In this document: piece after piece, positions 41,886 to 54,174 of the stretch
Numbering within the stretch: the first letter of the stretch is position 1
Layout of the letters: each line of letters starts with the position of its first letter
From: Isoetes taiwanensis
Lineage: Eukaryota; Streptophyta; Lycopodiopsida; Isoetales; Isoetaceae
NCBI GenBank assembly: GCA_021234155.1
Contig: JAJEKV010000250.1
Span: forward strand, 248,001-312,000
DNA: 64,000 nucleotides
Reading direction: 5' to 3'
Notes under the pieces: generated by a model
What the model saw: the letters and a program-made list of their open reading frames with translations, nothing else
What the model was told of the DNA's origin: nothing
The model's database searches: none
Made by a program: the position numbers and the translations under genes

Positions 41886-43096
41886 TGACGCACCAAATGT
41901 GCGAAGATGAATGAAACACCATTTGAGAAGTGAACAAAAACATTGAAATCAATACCAATCCCACCTAGCCTATAATACTAAAAAAATGTGTAATTGGATG
42001 CGCTTTTTAGGTTAACTGTTTTAAAAGGTCTAGAATAAGTGAAATTGATCTGCATAGACGAATTTGGGTTGATAGAATGGGAAAACAGTAAATCCAAAAT
42101 CATTTATTGGAAAAGTTCAAAACAAATCGAAATTAGTTTGGACATGGCCGAAATCCAAGGGTCGATTTGACCCTTACATTGGTGATTCCAATTATTTGGC
42201 ATAGTTTCGGAATGGAGTTTTGCACTGTCATTGAAGAATTTCTGTTCAATGAAGCTAAAAGTTATCTAGTCTAAAATGTTGGGTAATAGAATACATCTAG
42301 CATAGCTAAAAATTTACAATTAAGATAGATAGATAGATGGATGGATGGATGGGGTTTTTAGCCTAGCTTCTACCAATTTGAGGAGAACTTGGAACTGACA
42401 GCTCAAGAGGCTAGAATCTTGCCCAACAACAACCGAAATGGTTGCATCCAACTATTTCATCCCTAAAGACTCCACATATTGCATCTCCCACTATTATCCC
42501 TTCATGTGTTTCTTTGCCTTCAGACACAAACTCTGTTAATGCCTCTCCTACTTTAGTCACTACTTCTCCTATGTTTACATTTTCTTTTATTTCTCCTTTA
42601 GTGAGTTCTCCCCCGATCTTGGTATCTCCTCTTTTGTCCACTTTACCTAAGGCGTCTTCAATCCCATTTTCTGCACCTATGACCACATCTTGTGTGCAAG
42701 ACAGTGTAGCACCTAATATGTTGGTTGTGGCACCACACGCTACGGAGAAATCTCATTGTGCATAGATGGAAGCTCCCACTAGCTTCTTCTGCAATGATTC
42801 TTTTTGCCTTTAATGCAGTTGGACCAGTATCCTCATGGGATTGAGGTTCCTTGGGGATCGTATCAAAATATTGTTCAAGGATGTGCTTCTGTGTAAAGAG
42901 AAGATAAAATAAGATAAGTGTTTTTTAATGTCCATGGGAACCCAACGGATTATGGGGCCGAAACAAAAGAGAGGGCATGAGCCCTAGCAGAACAGAGGAC
43001 CTACGTCCAAACAAAACACTACATGGGAACTAAGCTTCCATTACAACAAAGAAAAGAAAATAAGAAAATAACAAAGGAATATGGATGTTATGGACA
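41886..43096. other. spacer with GATA/GATG microsatellite
   Basis: A (GATA)n(GATG)n run is at 42324-42352. Overlapping open frames on both strands at 42411-42765 are compositionally biased (Ser/Thr/Pro on plus, Gly/Glu/Lys on minus). Neither could be assigned, though a non-LTR ORF1 linker is possible. Confidence 0.35.
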
Positions 43097-43869
43097 CTAA
43101 CAGTAGCAAATCCACGGGTTTTGCGGCCATTGGTCGTGAATGATAGTTATGCCTCTCCTATACACCGCCAACTTTTTTTGCAACCTAGCTTCTCGAACTT
43201 TACACAGCTCCTCGTGCCTTCTAGTCAGCTGTATGGGAGTAAGGTCCTCCTGGACAGAGAAGTTAGTGTTCTTGAGGTGACTGCCGTACTGGACATAAAG
43301 CCTATCTTGCATGGTACTAAGCTGGACAACCATATGACGAGGCTGGTCTGGTCTCTCAGCCCCAACTCTTTGGGCTGTAGCAATAGTGGGCTTCTAGATG
43401 TGCATGGTATCTGTAAAGAAGTATGCGGCCTGTTTAGTGTCCAGACAAGAACCTGTCTGGGGTATCCCCACTATTTGCAAATTCATGCCTGGTTGAAGCG
43501 CATCCTTCCAAAATGGGCAGGTGGTCTGGGTATGATGGACTTCTTACTACAGAGCATGTGCTCAGATTGATACGATGCTGGATCATGCATGGGATATAGA
43601 ACCTGCTCTTCTGCCCATGAGAATTCATATCCAGGCATGGTTGCATCGGTCATTGTGACATCTGTGTCTGTGGCAGAATCTGTCTGAGTCATGGCATTTA
43701 TGACATCTGTGCCTGAGGCAGGATGTGTTTGTGTCATGGCATCTGTGCATGGGGCAAGAGCAAATTGTTTCCTACTCGGTGATGATATGTGGAGATGACT
43801 ATTTTCTAGGACCGTGGAGTATAGCAAAATGAGCGATAATAGCTTACCTTCAATTATGACACTTGGACC
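43097..43869 (-). pseudogene. possible LINE ORF1-like fragment flanking the copia element
   Basis: The minus-strand frame at 43097-43333 has DRLYVQYGSHLKNTNFSV, DLTPIQLTRRHEELCKVREARLQ and AVYRRGITIIHD. This loosely resembles the RNA-binding C-terminal domain of LINE ORF1 proteins. Upstream frames (43434-43956) carry Thr/Asp-rich repeats around DAMTQT...DVTMTDA. The plus-strand text continues from 43864 to 51636 when the copia element is removed, so the copia inserted into this sequence. Assignment is tentative. Confidence 0.35.
43865..43869 (+). repeat. copia target site duplication, left copy (imperfect)
   Basis: GGACC here against GCACC at 51636-51640, four of five matching. Confidence 0.55.
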
Positions 43870-44053
43870 TGTTGAGATGCCACGTTGGGCTCTCATATAT
43901 TTAGCACTTGCAAGTATAGACGTGCCTTTTTCATATTTAGGCATGCCTTTTTCCATGTACTTATATATGTGTTCATATTCAATACATGATTTGAGTCTTT
44001 GGGATTACTTCCTTTGTTCTTGTCTTTCGTATGCTTTTCGCTTAGTTTCAATA
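43870..44053 (+). repeat. copia 5' LTR
   Basis: 184 bp, beginning TGTTGAGATGCC and ending TTTCAATA. It matches 51442-51635 closely. The partner has an extra ~10 bp (GCCTTTTTCTA) near the start. Confidence 0.9.
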
Positions 44054-44070
44054 TGGTATCGAAAGCCAGT
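44054..44070 (+). other. copia primer-binding site
   Basis: TGGTATCGAAAGCCAGT directly after the LTR resembles the initiator-Met-tRNA complement TGGTATCAGAGC with substitutions. Confidence 0.7.
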
Positions 44071-44099
44071 AATAATCTGTGGAAAGGACATTCACAAAG

Positions 44100-45140
44100 A
44101 AAGACGATTTATGTTTTAATGGTACCGATATCCGTGTTGGAAAAGAAAAATAAAGTGTGTATTAGAAAGCGATGATTTGTTTGATTTTGTTATCGGTAAA
44201 AAGGAGCTCAAGCAACCAAAGGTGGTGATCAATTGGTCACTTCGAAAAGATTTTGACGCTGCGGGTAAAAAGAAGAAGAACAATGGAAAATTAAAGATCG
44301 GCAAAGACGGCGTTTATTAGTTTATGGATTGAAAGATTCGATCCATGCGGATGTTGATCAATTTGTTACGCCTAGCTTAAGTCCGGAATTATTTGGAACA
44401 AGTCTATAATAAAAGAACGAAGCAAGAAGTACTTTTCTTAAAGAGGAGTTTAGCAAATCTTCGGTTTGATTCGGCCGACATCAGACGAGAACATATTGAC
44501 CGTTTCAAAGAGATTGTCGAACAATTAGTCATGAAACCGGTGCACCTATATCAAAAGATGAGTTAGTTATCGGTTATTAGAAACTTTTCCGCCTTCTCGA
44601 GTTTGGGGTGATTATTTCCATCTTAATGAATAAGAAAAATATTTCTTTTGAAGATGCTTGTGAATCCTTAGAGGATCATGTGCGGCGTATTGTTGCGCCT
44701 CCTATTGTTAAAGATGTTGCTATGGTAGCAGATACACGAAAGAGACAAAGTTCTTGAATTTCTTGAACAACAAAAGAAAAAGGTTTAGGTTTTCTCGTGG
44801 TTATTATGGAGGTGGTGGTCGTGGGTATGGTCGTGGTTATGACAGTGGAACATATGATTCGTATGGTCGTGGTCGTGGTGGTGGTGGTGGTTATGATGAA
44901 TCGTGGTCGTGGTCGTAGTGGCCGTGTAGGCTATGGACGTGGTCGAGGGCCACGTGGTTATCAACCTTATGCATGTGATTATTGTGGTCGGCTTGGTCAT
45001 GGAATTGCAAGATGTTATGATAGACAAGATGATAAGAAGCGGGCCGGGCTAATTATGTTAGCATGTCACGTGATGTTGAGCGTTATGATGTGGACAAGCC
45101 TAGTGGACCTTCTGTTCCACCTAATACAAGTGTTCTAGGG
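44100..45140 (+). pseudogene. copia gag with Gly/Arg-rich region and zinc knuckle
   Basis: Broken frames carry a capsid-like stretch (LRFDSADIRREHIDRFKEIVEQLV around 44460-44530), then a Gly/Arg/Tyr-rich region at 44800-44950. A CCHC knuckle follows, C-D-Y-C-G-R-L-G-H-G-I-A-R-C (about 44971-45014), which binds the element's RNA. At least three frameshifts are present. The His/Thr-rich frame on the opposite strand (44785-45027) is its shadow. Confidence 0.8.
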
Positions 45141-45170
45141 AGTACTGATAACATGATGATTGATTCAGGT
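45141..45170 (+). pseudogene. copia protease, start of active-site motif
   Basis: MMIDSG ends at 45170: the Asp-Ser-Gly of the retrotransposon aspartic protease. The following residues (A-T-Q-H-M) resume at 48060, across the insertion. Confidence 0.75.
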
Positions 45171-45236
45171 GTGCATCATGTTCCTTCTAAATAAGTGAGA
45201 ACTATTGAGTAGTGTTGGTGTGATGTGGTGGTGTGA

Positions 45237-45267
<31 letters not shown>

Positions 45268-46044
45268 TCCTTTTGGTCCTGTTTTGCCTAAAGACAACCA
45301 GACTTAAGTCTATTAGCCCGTATGGATCTAATAGCCTTTAACTTGCAGTCCTAGATATGACTAGGTGTTTGCCATATCATAGGCCTTGAACAGAGCTATA
45401 AAATTACACAAGATATCAAGATAAAAAAATTGTTATTTGACTAGCAACATACGATTTAAAAGGATTTAATACAACAAGAATCATAACAAGTATTGCAGCA
45501 TAAACCATCAAGTTTTTCAGACCTATTACAACTAGCAGCAAAAGCTATTGTATGGACAGATTTGGATCACTATTTCTAGGGCAGAACATAACAGAAGACA
45601 TTTTATTATTTCAAATAGTCAAGTAGAAGTAGAAAAAGCAGTAAGCTTGCTCAAAATAGCAAAGATAATCCATATAGACATTATGGCCATAAAACCTGAC
45701 CAACATAAAAATAAAGTTTTACGATTTCACCAAATATTCTCTTGCAGCTTGAGCAATAATTTCGCTCCGTTTCAAACCATAACATCACCATATGCAGGGA
45801 TAAGTTCGGTTACCTGCATGTCAACCATTCAAGAATTAGCCTAAGAAGGGTAATCTCAAAAGGACAAACAGGTCTATCCCATTACGGGGCAACAGATAAT
45901 GCGAGGGCAAATATCAAGTTAACCATACCACACTGCTTCAGGTTATCTTACAGTCACTATTTAAACCCAGAAGTTCAACTACTTCTGTCCATGAGCAACA
46001 GCATGATCTATAGGATAGAAAGTAAAAAGTTAACAAAAGGGAGA

Positions 46045-46198
46045 TAGATAACGACCCCAGCAACCCAATAAAAGATGACATTAAAATATAAATGATAAAT
46101 GGTTAAAGTCTGCCTTGCAAAGATAACAACCCCAGCAACCCAATAAAGGATGACATGAAAATATAAATGATAAATGGTTAAAGTCTGCCTTGGAACTT
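46045..46198 (+). repeat. tandem duplication, 77-bp unit
   Basis: GATAAC.ACCCCAGCAACCCAATAAA.GATGACAT.AAAATATAAATGATAAATGGTTAAAGTCTGCCTTG is present at 46045 and 46122 with only a few differences. Confidence 0.88.
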
Positions 46199-47086
46199 CT
46201 GTCTAACAGATATATTGCAATAAGCAGCCCATCATAAGCGAGTACAAAGCTCATAGAACATGTCAGTCTACATGTCAGTCTTCATAGTACGTCGGTTAAG
46301 TCTATAGAGATGCCTTTCAGCTAACTATATGGGAAAGACTGCAAAGCTGTAGACCTGTACAAGCCTGACAGAGCTGAATCTGAATCAACCACAGCACAGA
46401 AACCACAAGGGTAGCAGATAATAAAAAACTTATGACTATGAATCTACTGGAAATGAGTCTAAAAATAGTTGTTCAAGATAGAGGAAAACATAACAAAGGA
46501 ATACAGGACATCAAAGGTGCGATAAATAACTATTGGACCACCATTGAATCTAAAATGTGAAGCACACCTAGGATAAACAGTAGCTCGATTTATATGGAGA
46601 AAGCAAGATAGTTAAGCAACCTTACTAGGCCACCGTAAAATGAGATTAATAGAGCTCTGAAACATCAGAGTACATAAGAAAGAGAAAAATACAACTACAT
46701 GAAGAGAAAAAGCTACCAAGAAGAAGAACATAGCTACAAAGCTACAAAATAGGGAAAACAGGGAGAAATCAATTTCGCATTATGCTAAAGAAGCAACAAC
46801 GTCATCTAAATATCCAAATCAGTTACACAACACAAGCATAGGACAAGATCTCGGAACTATTGTACAAGAGGTAAGCCCGTTGTTACAAACAGAGCACAAA
46901 TTACAAAAGTTATCAACAACCAGCCAAATAAGCTTAACAAGCCAGAACAGAACATGGGCGTTAGAATGCATGAATCAATTAATAAGAAAGCAGTCTTCAT
47001 TCTAGAAATAATAAGTGGCTGCTACGAACTTTCAAAAATTATGTTAAACACTGTGTGAGAAGTCTAGAATCTAAGAAACTTAAAAA

Positions 47087-47450
47087 TCATGATACGAACA
47101 CATAAATCAGAAAAATAAGGGAAACCTGATATTCGTTGGTGATTATAGGCTGTTGTACAGTTGGATCCAGTCTTATTGCAGTCATGGCATCAACGCATTC
47201 AGCATTATTTACAATTTTTGGAACCTCGTTAACAGTCACACATTGCACATTTTGGGCTTCATATAAATTCCGCAATCCTCATTCTCACAGCCCATGATCG
47301 ATTGTGTTGCCTGGGGACTGCACAGGCCAGACCAACTAGCTTTAATCCGGCCGTCCACGAGAAGCCGTGTATATGCCAGGTAGAGATAGAGATAGAGATG
47401 CCAACTTCCATCCTGAGCAGCAAAGCTCGTGAATGAACCCTAACCCTAAG
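47087..47450 (-). pseudogene. gene-like fragment inside the copia insertion
   Basis: On the minus strand, 47130-47277 reads as a coding-like block (NVQCVTVNEVPKIVNNAECV...TAIRLDPTVQQPIITNEYQ) that ends at GTTTCC, a usable but weak donor. Upstream a GC-richer leader begins with CTTAGGGTTAGGGTTCA and a GATAGA microsatellite, as in the 5' UTR of a plant gene. A stop lies between the leader and the block. I do not recognise the product. It may be a captured host exon. Confidence 0.35.
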
Positions 47451-48059
47451 ACTTTTTGCAACAAATGATATTTAGGTATGTTTCGACCTACAAATTACAA
47501 TATGATAACTAATGAATTTATTTGCTATAGACGGGAAACTTGTTTTGGGATACAGTGACAAGGCAACATTATATCTCGGTCTACCTTATATGGACAGAAG
47601 GGATTTTGCTATAGGCCAAGGAATTAGTAGAGTTCAAATAACAAAGTCTGTATAAAAAGCAGTCGAACCATTACAAAATTGAAGTTGTATGGGAAAATTT
47701 AGATGCCATCCAACCGAAATATAGAGGAAAATAACAAGAAGGATCACTTATTGAATTATCCATCATTTCTAGAAAAAAGAAACCCTAGATGAGTTAGGAA
47801 TAAAGATGAAGTTGGTCGAATACTCGTGGAAACATGTGAGAGAATACTCTATAGTTACAGGCTAAGGATATTTCCTTGGACAAAATACATACATAAAAAA
47901 ACAAAAAAAAAAAAAAAATGTTGTGGTGATATTTGTATGTTTATTTCGAGTTTTTTGTTGGAATAAAAGAAGAAACAATTGTGTGTTTTATTATGAAGCA
48001 ATATCTGGTATTTGAGTTTGGATTTTATATTTATTTTGTGTATTTTTGTTGGCATAGGT

Positions 48060-48944
48060 GCTACTCAACATATGGTGTTTGAGAAATCCTTGCTTAGAAA
48101 TTATCATCCTTTGCGTGTTTTGAAGTATGTTTATATGGGTGATGATAGTCGCCAACAAATTCTTGGAATTGGTGATTTGCCATTACAAGCTCGTTCGTGG
48201 ATTCATTTTTTCTCCGTGGTGTATTACATGTGCCCGCCTTTACATCGCCATTTACTTTCGCCGCTTAACCGATGTTGGGATTCATATCTACTTTGATGAA
48301 CTCTTTTGTTATCTTTTAAAAGATGGCTTGATTCTTGGTAATCGGTATCGCCATCATAATCTATATGAGTATAAGATCACGTGATGATCTGATTTATGCA
48401 CTTACCAGAAGAAATTCTGATGGAGATTTGTGGCATGGACGTTTTTTGTCATGCGTCTTTTCCGGTATTATTGCATATGAAAAAAATACGGTGTTGTGCA
48501 TGGTTTTTCGATGGATTCAAGAGCGTATTAGCCTTTGTGAAGCATGTGTACTTGGTAAACCTTGTAGGCATCCTTTTAATCATGTTGCTCCTCGTGCATC
48601 ATCTATCTTAGAGTTGGTTCATATGGATCTTTGTGGGCCTTTACCACGGTCACTTGGTGGTGCCGTTTTATTTTCTACCGATAATTGATGATTATTCACG
48701 TTATTGTTTCATCTATGCACTTAAGAAGAAACTTGAAGTTTTTGCTACATTTTGCAAATGGAAAGCCATGGTGGAATTACAAAAGGAAAAGACTTTGAAA
48801 AGTATCCAGAGTGACAATGGTGGTGAATTCAAAAATAATGAGTTTGATTCTTTTTTTGTGCTCATGTCGGTATTTTGCGAGAGTATAGTTCCTCATACAC
48901 CACAACGTAATGGGGTTGCCGGCGTAAAAACCGAACTGTTTTAA
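48060..48944 (+). pseudogene. copia protease end, pre-integrase domain and integrase
   Basis: The sequence resumes with ATQHMVFEKSLL of the protease, then LKYVYMGDDS...ILGIGDL. The gag-pre-integrase segment has DLWHGRF and ISLCEACVLGKPCRHPF with its Cys pair. The integrase core follows with ELVHMDLCGPLP (first Asp), IIDDYSRYCFIYAL, IQSDNGGEFKN (second Asp) and PHTPQRNGVAG, where the conserved catalytic Glu that normally follows N-G-V-A reads Gly. Frame changes occur near 48230, 48385 and 48640. The enzyme is inactive. Confidence 0.88.
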
Positions 48945-51200
48945 ATGCTATTCGGCATATGTTACTTCATTCTCGGGTTTTGATGTAAAGTTTTGGGCTG
49001 AAGCGGCAAGTACACAGCAGCTTTATGTTCAATTGTATATCTTCTTCTTCTGTTGATGGTTTAACATCGTTTGAGGTATGGCATGGAAAAAAGCCTACAG
49101 TTGAACATTTTAAAGTATTTGGATCTCAGGCTTATGCTTATATTCCTAAGGAGAAACGGACTAAGTTGCTGACCCGGTTGCTCAAAAGGTTGTCTTTTTT
49201 AGGTTATGCCGATAATGCACCGCCATCGACTATTTGACTTGGTTTTGGAAAGGTTGTGTTATGCCGCTATAGAGATACTGTTGTTAATGAAAATATTATG
49301 ATCCAATCTCCTTCGCAATCTAATGATCATGATCATGATGTCCTATCAAATTTTCGTGAGTATTCTGATGAAAATATTTTCAATGAGAGTGGTGTTGAGA
49401 AAGTACCGTCACATCAACTTTCTACTTTACCTGATATCTCGGATTTACCTGATAGTATTGGAGGAGAATATGAAGATTTATCTGATCAGTTACATGAGAA
49501 TATTATTTCACTAGATGATCATTACACTATATCACCTGAAGATAATTCTGCACAATCCTCTAGAGTTATGTCTCAACAAGAATTTCATGACACTCGTATT
49601 ACTAGACGGCGTCCTCCAATTACTTTGCGTGATTATTATACTTTTGTGTCTGTTACTGAGCCTGTTACTATTCATGATGCTCTAAATTCTGATGAACGTG
49701 AACATTGGCAACAAGCAATGGATGCTGAATATCATTCTTTGATAAGTAAAGGCACTTGGGATTTAGTACCTCTTCCTTCGGGCGTAAAAGCTATAAAATG
49801 TAAGTGGGGTTTTCGAAGTTAAAACTAAAGCAGATGGTACTTTTGACGATTTTAAAGCAAGGTTGGTTGCAAAGGGTTTTCACAAATTGTCGGTGTTGAT
49901 TATCATGAAACATTCTCTTTTGTAGTGCGCCTTGCCACCGTCGTGCTTTGTTAGCATTTGCGGTTAATCATAATCTCTATATTCATCAAATGGATGTTAA
50001 AACAAAGATTTCTAAATGGAGATCTTCTGTAAGATATTTATATGGCACAACAACGATGGTTATAAGGTTTCAGTCAAGAGAATTTGGTTTGCAAATTAAG
50101 GAAAGCTCAGATGGTTTAAAACAAGCATCACGTGCTTGGTATAAGAAGATGCATGCATTTCTTATTTCGATGGTTACTTACCCACTACCGCCCGATGCAA
50201 ATCTTTATTATAAAAAAGTTGGTCTTTGTCTTCACTTTCATTGGCGCTTTATGTTGATGACACTATTTTAGCATCGAATTATCTTACGTTTCTTAATAAG
50301 TGCAAGGCCGTCTTTGAGCTGCGTTTGATATGGTTGATCTTGGTTCTATCAAATCTTGTCTTGGACTTCAAATAGAACGTCAAGAAGGTTGCATAAGATT
50401 GAGTCAACCAAAATATATTTCTGAGTTACTTGATAAATATGATATGACTAATGCTAAGCCTCAGTTAACACCATTGGGGCCTAATGTTAAGTTGACTAAG
50501 CAGATGTGTCCTCAAAAGAAGCCGGCGCCTTGATATGGCTAACTATCCATATGCAAGTCTTGTTGGTGCTTTAATGTACTTAGCACATGCTACGAGACCG
50601 GATATAAGTTATGTTGTTAACACATTGGGACAATTTATGTCTAATCCAGTATGCCAAAGATTGGAATGCAAAATTTAAACGAAGTTCTTCGCTATCTTAA
50701 AGGCACTATAAATTATGCTTTGACATATGCTCGCCAAGATATAGGTTCTCATGGTTCACGCTTGGTTGGTTATATCGATGCGCGGATTGGGGAGGTTGCC
50801 CCGATACTTTTTCGTTCCACAAGTGGTGCATGTTTCTTTATAGATCATTCTTTGATATCTTGTACAAAGAAGAAACAACATTGTGTTGGGTGTCTACTCA
50901 TCGGGCGTAATATGTTGCAGCTAGTATGGCAAGTAGAGAGTTGATATGGTTCACGGCGTCTACTTCAATCTTTTCAGCCAGGTTTTGATTGGCCCAACAG
51001 GTTTTATATTGTGATAATCAAAGTGCTATTTCGTTGACTAAGGATGAGGTTTTCCATTCAAAATCTAAGCATATTGCGATTCATTATCACTACATTAAAT
51101 TGGAAGTCAAGAAGAAGACAATTGTGTTAAAGATTGTCCCTACAGATAATATGATAGCGAATATATTTACTAAAGCATTATCTACTGACCAAGCATGAAG
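48945..51200 (+). pseudogene. copia integrase tail, reverse transcriptase and RNase H
   Basis: Broken frames show FEVWHGKKPTVEHFKVFGSQAYAYIPKEKR (integrase C-terminus) and an acidic linker. RT has HWQQAMDAEYHSLISKGTWDLV, HQMDVKT, GLKQASRAWYKKM, the YVDDTILA catalytic block near 50250-50275 and LGLQIERQEG. RNase H includes HATRPDISYVVN, RYLKGT, the YCDNQSAISL block (about 51006-51035) and HIAIHYHYI...NIFTKAL near the end. Sequence between HQMDVKT and the YVDD block is partly lost or rearranged, and many frameshifts are present. Confidence 0.88.
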
Positions 51201-51424
51201 ATTTTACTAGTCGGATTCATGGCTTCTTAATTCTTCTACTTAGTTTTTTGTTTTGAAGGGTGCCGCGGTTTTTCCTTTTGATTCCCACAAAAGGTTTTTA
51301 ACTTAGGGGCACATGACCAAGGTTGCAAGGGGGGATGTTTGGTGTGTGCATCCTTGGTCACCTTCTGAGTAATTGTATATGACATTTTATATATTGTATT
51401 TTTGGTTCTCTTTTATTGAGAGGC

Positions 51425-51441
51425 CAACGTTGCAGGGGGGG
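51425..51441 (+). other. copia polypurine tract
   Basis: TTGCAGGGGGGG directly before the 3' LTR start TGTTGAG. Confidence 0.7.
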
Positions 51442-51635
51442 TGTTGAGATGCCACGTTGGGCTCTCATGCCTTTTTCTATATTTAGCCCTTGCAAGTATA
51501 GACATGCCTTTTTCATATTTAGGCATGCCTTTTTCCATGTACTTATATATGTGTTCATATTCAATACATGATTTGAGTCTTTGGGATTACTTCCTTTGTT
51601 CTTGTCTTTTGTATGCTTTTCGCTTAGTTTCAATA
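51442..51635 (+). repeat. copia 3' LTR
   Basis: 194 bp, nearly identical to the 5' LTR, starting TGTTGAGATGCC and ending TTTCAATA, followed by GCACC. Confidence 0.9.
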
Positions 51636-51640
51636 GCACC

Positions 51641-52560
51641 TGCTAGTGATGCTTGAGACTAGGTATTCAAAAGAAGTTCCCAATCCAACGGAGTTAAGCA
51701 CGAGAGCACCTGTTGTTGCTGTAGGGCAAAGCTGGTCCAAGAGGTCTGATTGGTCAAGCGTAGCACAAAAATGCTGGCGTCACTTGTCGTGGAAGGATGC
51801 TCTTCTAAATGCTTCATATTCCTGCATATTGCGCTTGAGTCTATTCTGAGCTCGTCTGGTCATATTGACAGTGGTGCTATTAAGCAATCTGTAACAGAGA
51901 AGCTGAGAGGGAGCCTGACGAACTTGGAGCTATATGGAGTTTAGGCAAAGGCTGCATGACCTAGCTGGGTTTTATTTGTGGCGGATGCTGCCTGACAGAG
52001 CCATGATAGGAATTCGACTCAACCATCGATTGATTCTTCTGTATCACCTAAGTACTTAAATATTAATATATAAAGTATTTAGCACTGGCTTCGCCAGCGC
52101 CCTCTGTAGAGTCAAATTTGGGCACAATTAAGAACCTTATTTTTTCAATTTTATATGATGTTTATGGCTTTATTCTTGTGGTTCCTTTGGTTTTCAAATC
52201 AAGCTAGATTATGTAGAAAAGAGAGATTGCTTTTAGGCATAGGTTGGGCAGTTGATTTATTTTGAAATCGGAATGGACCATTTGAGAAGCAAATCTGTTA
52301 AGGGACCATTGGTTGTTTTGGGTTGGTTTGCTTCGTCGAAATACTACTTCGAAACACATCACAACTATCACATAATCACATACATCCTATTTGTAAATTC
52401 ATTGCAAATTAGTCTGGGCATAGTTATGTCTTAAAGGGAATTATTCACATCTCACAATTCCAACATAAAAAATTATTGGGCAATATGAATATGGTCATAG
52501 GTGTTTCCTTTTGATCGAAAGGTTGAATTCAAAATGCCAACATAAATGCTAAGGCAAACA
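51641..52560. other. right flank of the copia insertion, no gene recognised
   Basis: Plus-strand frames at 51646-51849 and 51750-51944 are open but unassigned. The sequence continues that left of 43865. From 52000 on it is AT-rich without structure. Confidence 0.3.
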
Positions 52561-52741
52561 ATAGCATTCATAGCGTATTGATGTTTTCATATTTCTCGAA
52601 ATGTCCCTTAACATGGTAATAAAGATCATTTTCTAACATTGCCTGAAATGCTCGAGCAAATGCTTGAGTGCCCGATATGCGATTGCATTTTAAGAAGGCC
52701 CATCTTTGGTTTCTTTGCAAATATAAAAACACCGAGCAAAT

Positions 52742-53203
52742 TTGAGCTTTTCGCACCTCAATTGTGTTCCTTTTATGGATAGTTTTTCCAAATTGCTAAA
52801 CCTTGAGGACATGACTCATATTTTCTACTGTCCAAAGTTAAGTAGTTTTTGGCAATGGATTGCAGATAAATTTGGTATTGTGTATGATGGAAACTTAATT
52901 TCTCTTATCCAAAAGAATGATAGCTTTCAAAATACAGTTATATATATTGTTCTTTGGAACATTTGGAAAGCTAGGAATCGTGTATTGTTTGGAAAGAAAA
53001 ATTTCTCTACCTTTTGGATAAAGATGCATTTTCAATTTGATTTTGAGACTATTGCCACTGCTCACAAAAGAAAATCTTGGACTAATCATGACAGGAACTG
53101 GGAGAATTTTGGTACATTCAAGGGTTATTTAAATCTTTTTGCTTCAAATTTAAATGTGGTGGATTCTAATGCTTTTCTTTCTGATGATCCTAGAGTATCT
53201 TAA
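52742..53203 (+). pseudogene. LINE-E C-terminal zf-RVT region
   Basis: The frame has EDMTHIFYCPKLSSFWQWI, the His-x-x-x-x-Cys half of the zf-RVT motif that ends plant L1 ORF2, then VLWNIWKARNRVLFGKK, the W-x-I-W-K-x-R-N block that follows it. The first Cys pair lies upstream in another frame or is lost. Confidence 0.8.
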
Positions 53204-53507
53204 CTTCCTTCGTGGCGATGGGGCAAGGAAATTTGATGACAGTACACCATTTGGCCAATCTCCAAAAGACAGCATCATGAAGAATGATATTGCTTCATCT
53301 ATGGAATCCTATCTCATGAAAAGAGGGCACAGAGGATATCTGAAAGAAAGCGAGGACTTGTGGGCTTCCATTTTCTGTAGAGAAGTGGTTCAGATTCATT
53401 GTCTCTGGGTTTTCCTTTCAAATCACAATTTCATCCTCAATGAAAGGCAGCTGATCAGATACAGAACTATGTATTACAATCACAAACTGCTGGCTGATTT
53501 GTATTGA
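53154..53507 (+). pseudogene. unassigned open frame in LINE-E 3' region
   Basis: A 117-codon frame overlapping the end of the zf-RVT frame by 50 nt. It contains SIMKNDIASSMESYLMKRGHRG and a hydrophobic CLWVFLSNHNF. It could be the shifted end of the LINE protein, but no motif was recognised. Confidence 0.35.
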
Positions 53508-53991
53508 TCTATACTGATACTCTTGGAGGACAAAAATAAATCTCGGCTATTTTACAACAACAATTGGGACCCGGATCATTACTTCTTTGGCTCCACCGAT
53601 CCCTTCAATGCCTATTTCAACTCTATTTTCTTCCCTGAGTCATAAACACCTTCCTCGCCCCCTTTTTTGCACATGCTCCCGCTCTTTTCTAATTCTGATC
53701 GGGTTTATTTTGGGAAAGGTTATCCGTTTTTCGTGTGCTTACAGTTCAAGGAAAGTTCCATCACAAGCGTAATGTCTATTCTTCGATCGATCTTCGGTAT
53801 CTTGGATCACTTTGGCTATCTTCATATCTTCACTACCGTGGTGCTTTTCATATGACTGTCATTGAGCTCATAATCCTTATAATATGAAGCTCTAAGCTGA
53901 TTATCATTTTTGATTATGTGTTTTCCTTCAAAACACATTTATGCTATGTACTTGAGATTTTATAATTAATGATAAAACCGTCTCTTGCTTT

Positions 53992-54026
<35 letters not shown>

Positions 54027-54174
54027 CCAAGGGGTTATGTGAATATCCCAAAGGACAGTACCACCCAAAGACCCCTCAAGATAGGCCTCCTCTATTCACA
54101 GATCTTGTGTTCAAGTCTCTGGGGGTCCGTCATATGTCCTCCTGGACGCTGCCAATGTGGCATGACGTATAAAT

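Larger units (their letters stand above)
45171..48059. mobile_element. 2.9-kb insertion of unknown type inside the copia protease
   Basis: Removing this block brings the protease motif back together at codon level. AGGT flanks it on both sides (45167-45170 and 48056-48059), a possible 4-bp target duplication. No terminal inverted repeats were found. It holds a 26-nt A-run (45242-45267), a 77-bp tandem duplication (46045-46198) and a gene-like segment on the minus strand (47087-47450). No transposase, RT or other mobility protein was recognised. Confidence 0.6.
43870..51635 (+). mobile_element. Ty1/copia element, complete in outline, interrupted
   Basis: A plus-strand copia element with short LTRs (43870-44053 and 51442-51635), a primer-binding site, gag with zinc knuckle, protease, integrase, RT and RNase H in copia order, and a polypurine tract. 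A 2.9-kb insertion (45171-48059) splits it inside the protease motif, leaving about 4.9 kb of its own sequence. Many frameshifts and stops make it inactive. Flanks show a four-of-five target duplication. Confidence 0.92.
52742..54024 (+). mobile_element. LINE-E, 3' part of an L1-like retrotransposon
   Basis: A plus-strand 5'-truncated LINE with the C-terminal zf-RVT region (52742-53203), a further open stretch to 53507, a 480-bp 3' UTR and a 32-nt poly(A) tail at 53993-54024. The start of the truncated copy is uncertain. It is a different copy from LINE-D, on the opposite strand. Confidence 0.75.

Noticed and set aside
43085-43570. 161-codon plus-strand frame
   Set aside because: The opposite strand at 43097-43333 has the more protein-like composition; the plus frame appears to be its shadow.
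44785-45027. His/Thr-rich minus-strand frame
   Set aside because: It is the reverse complement of the Gly/Arg-rich gag region of the copia element.
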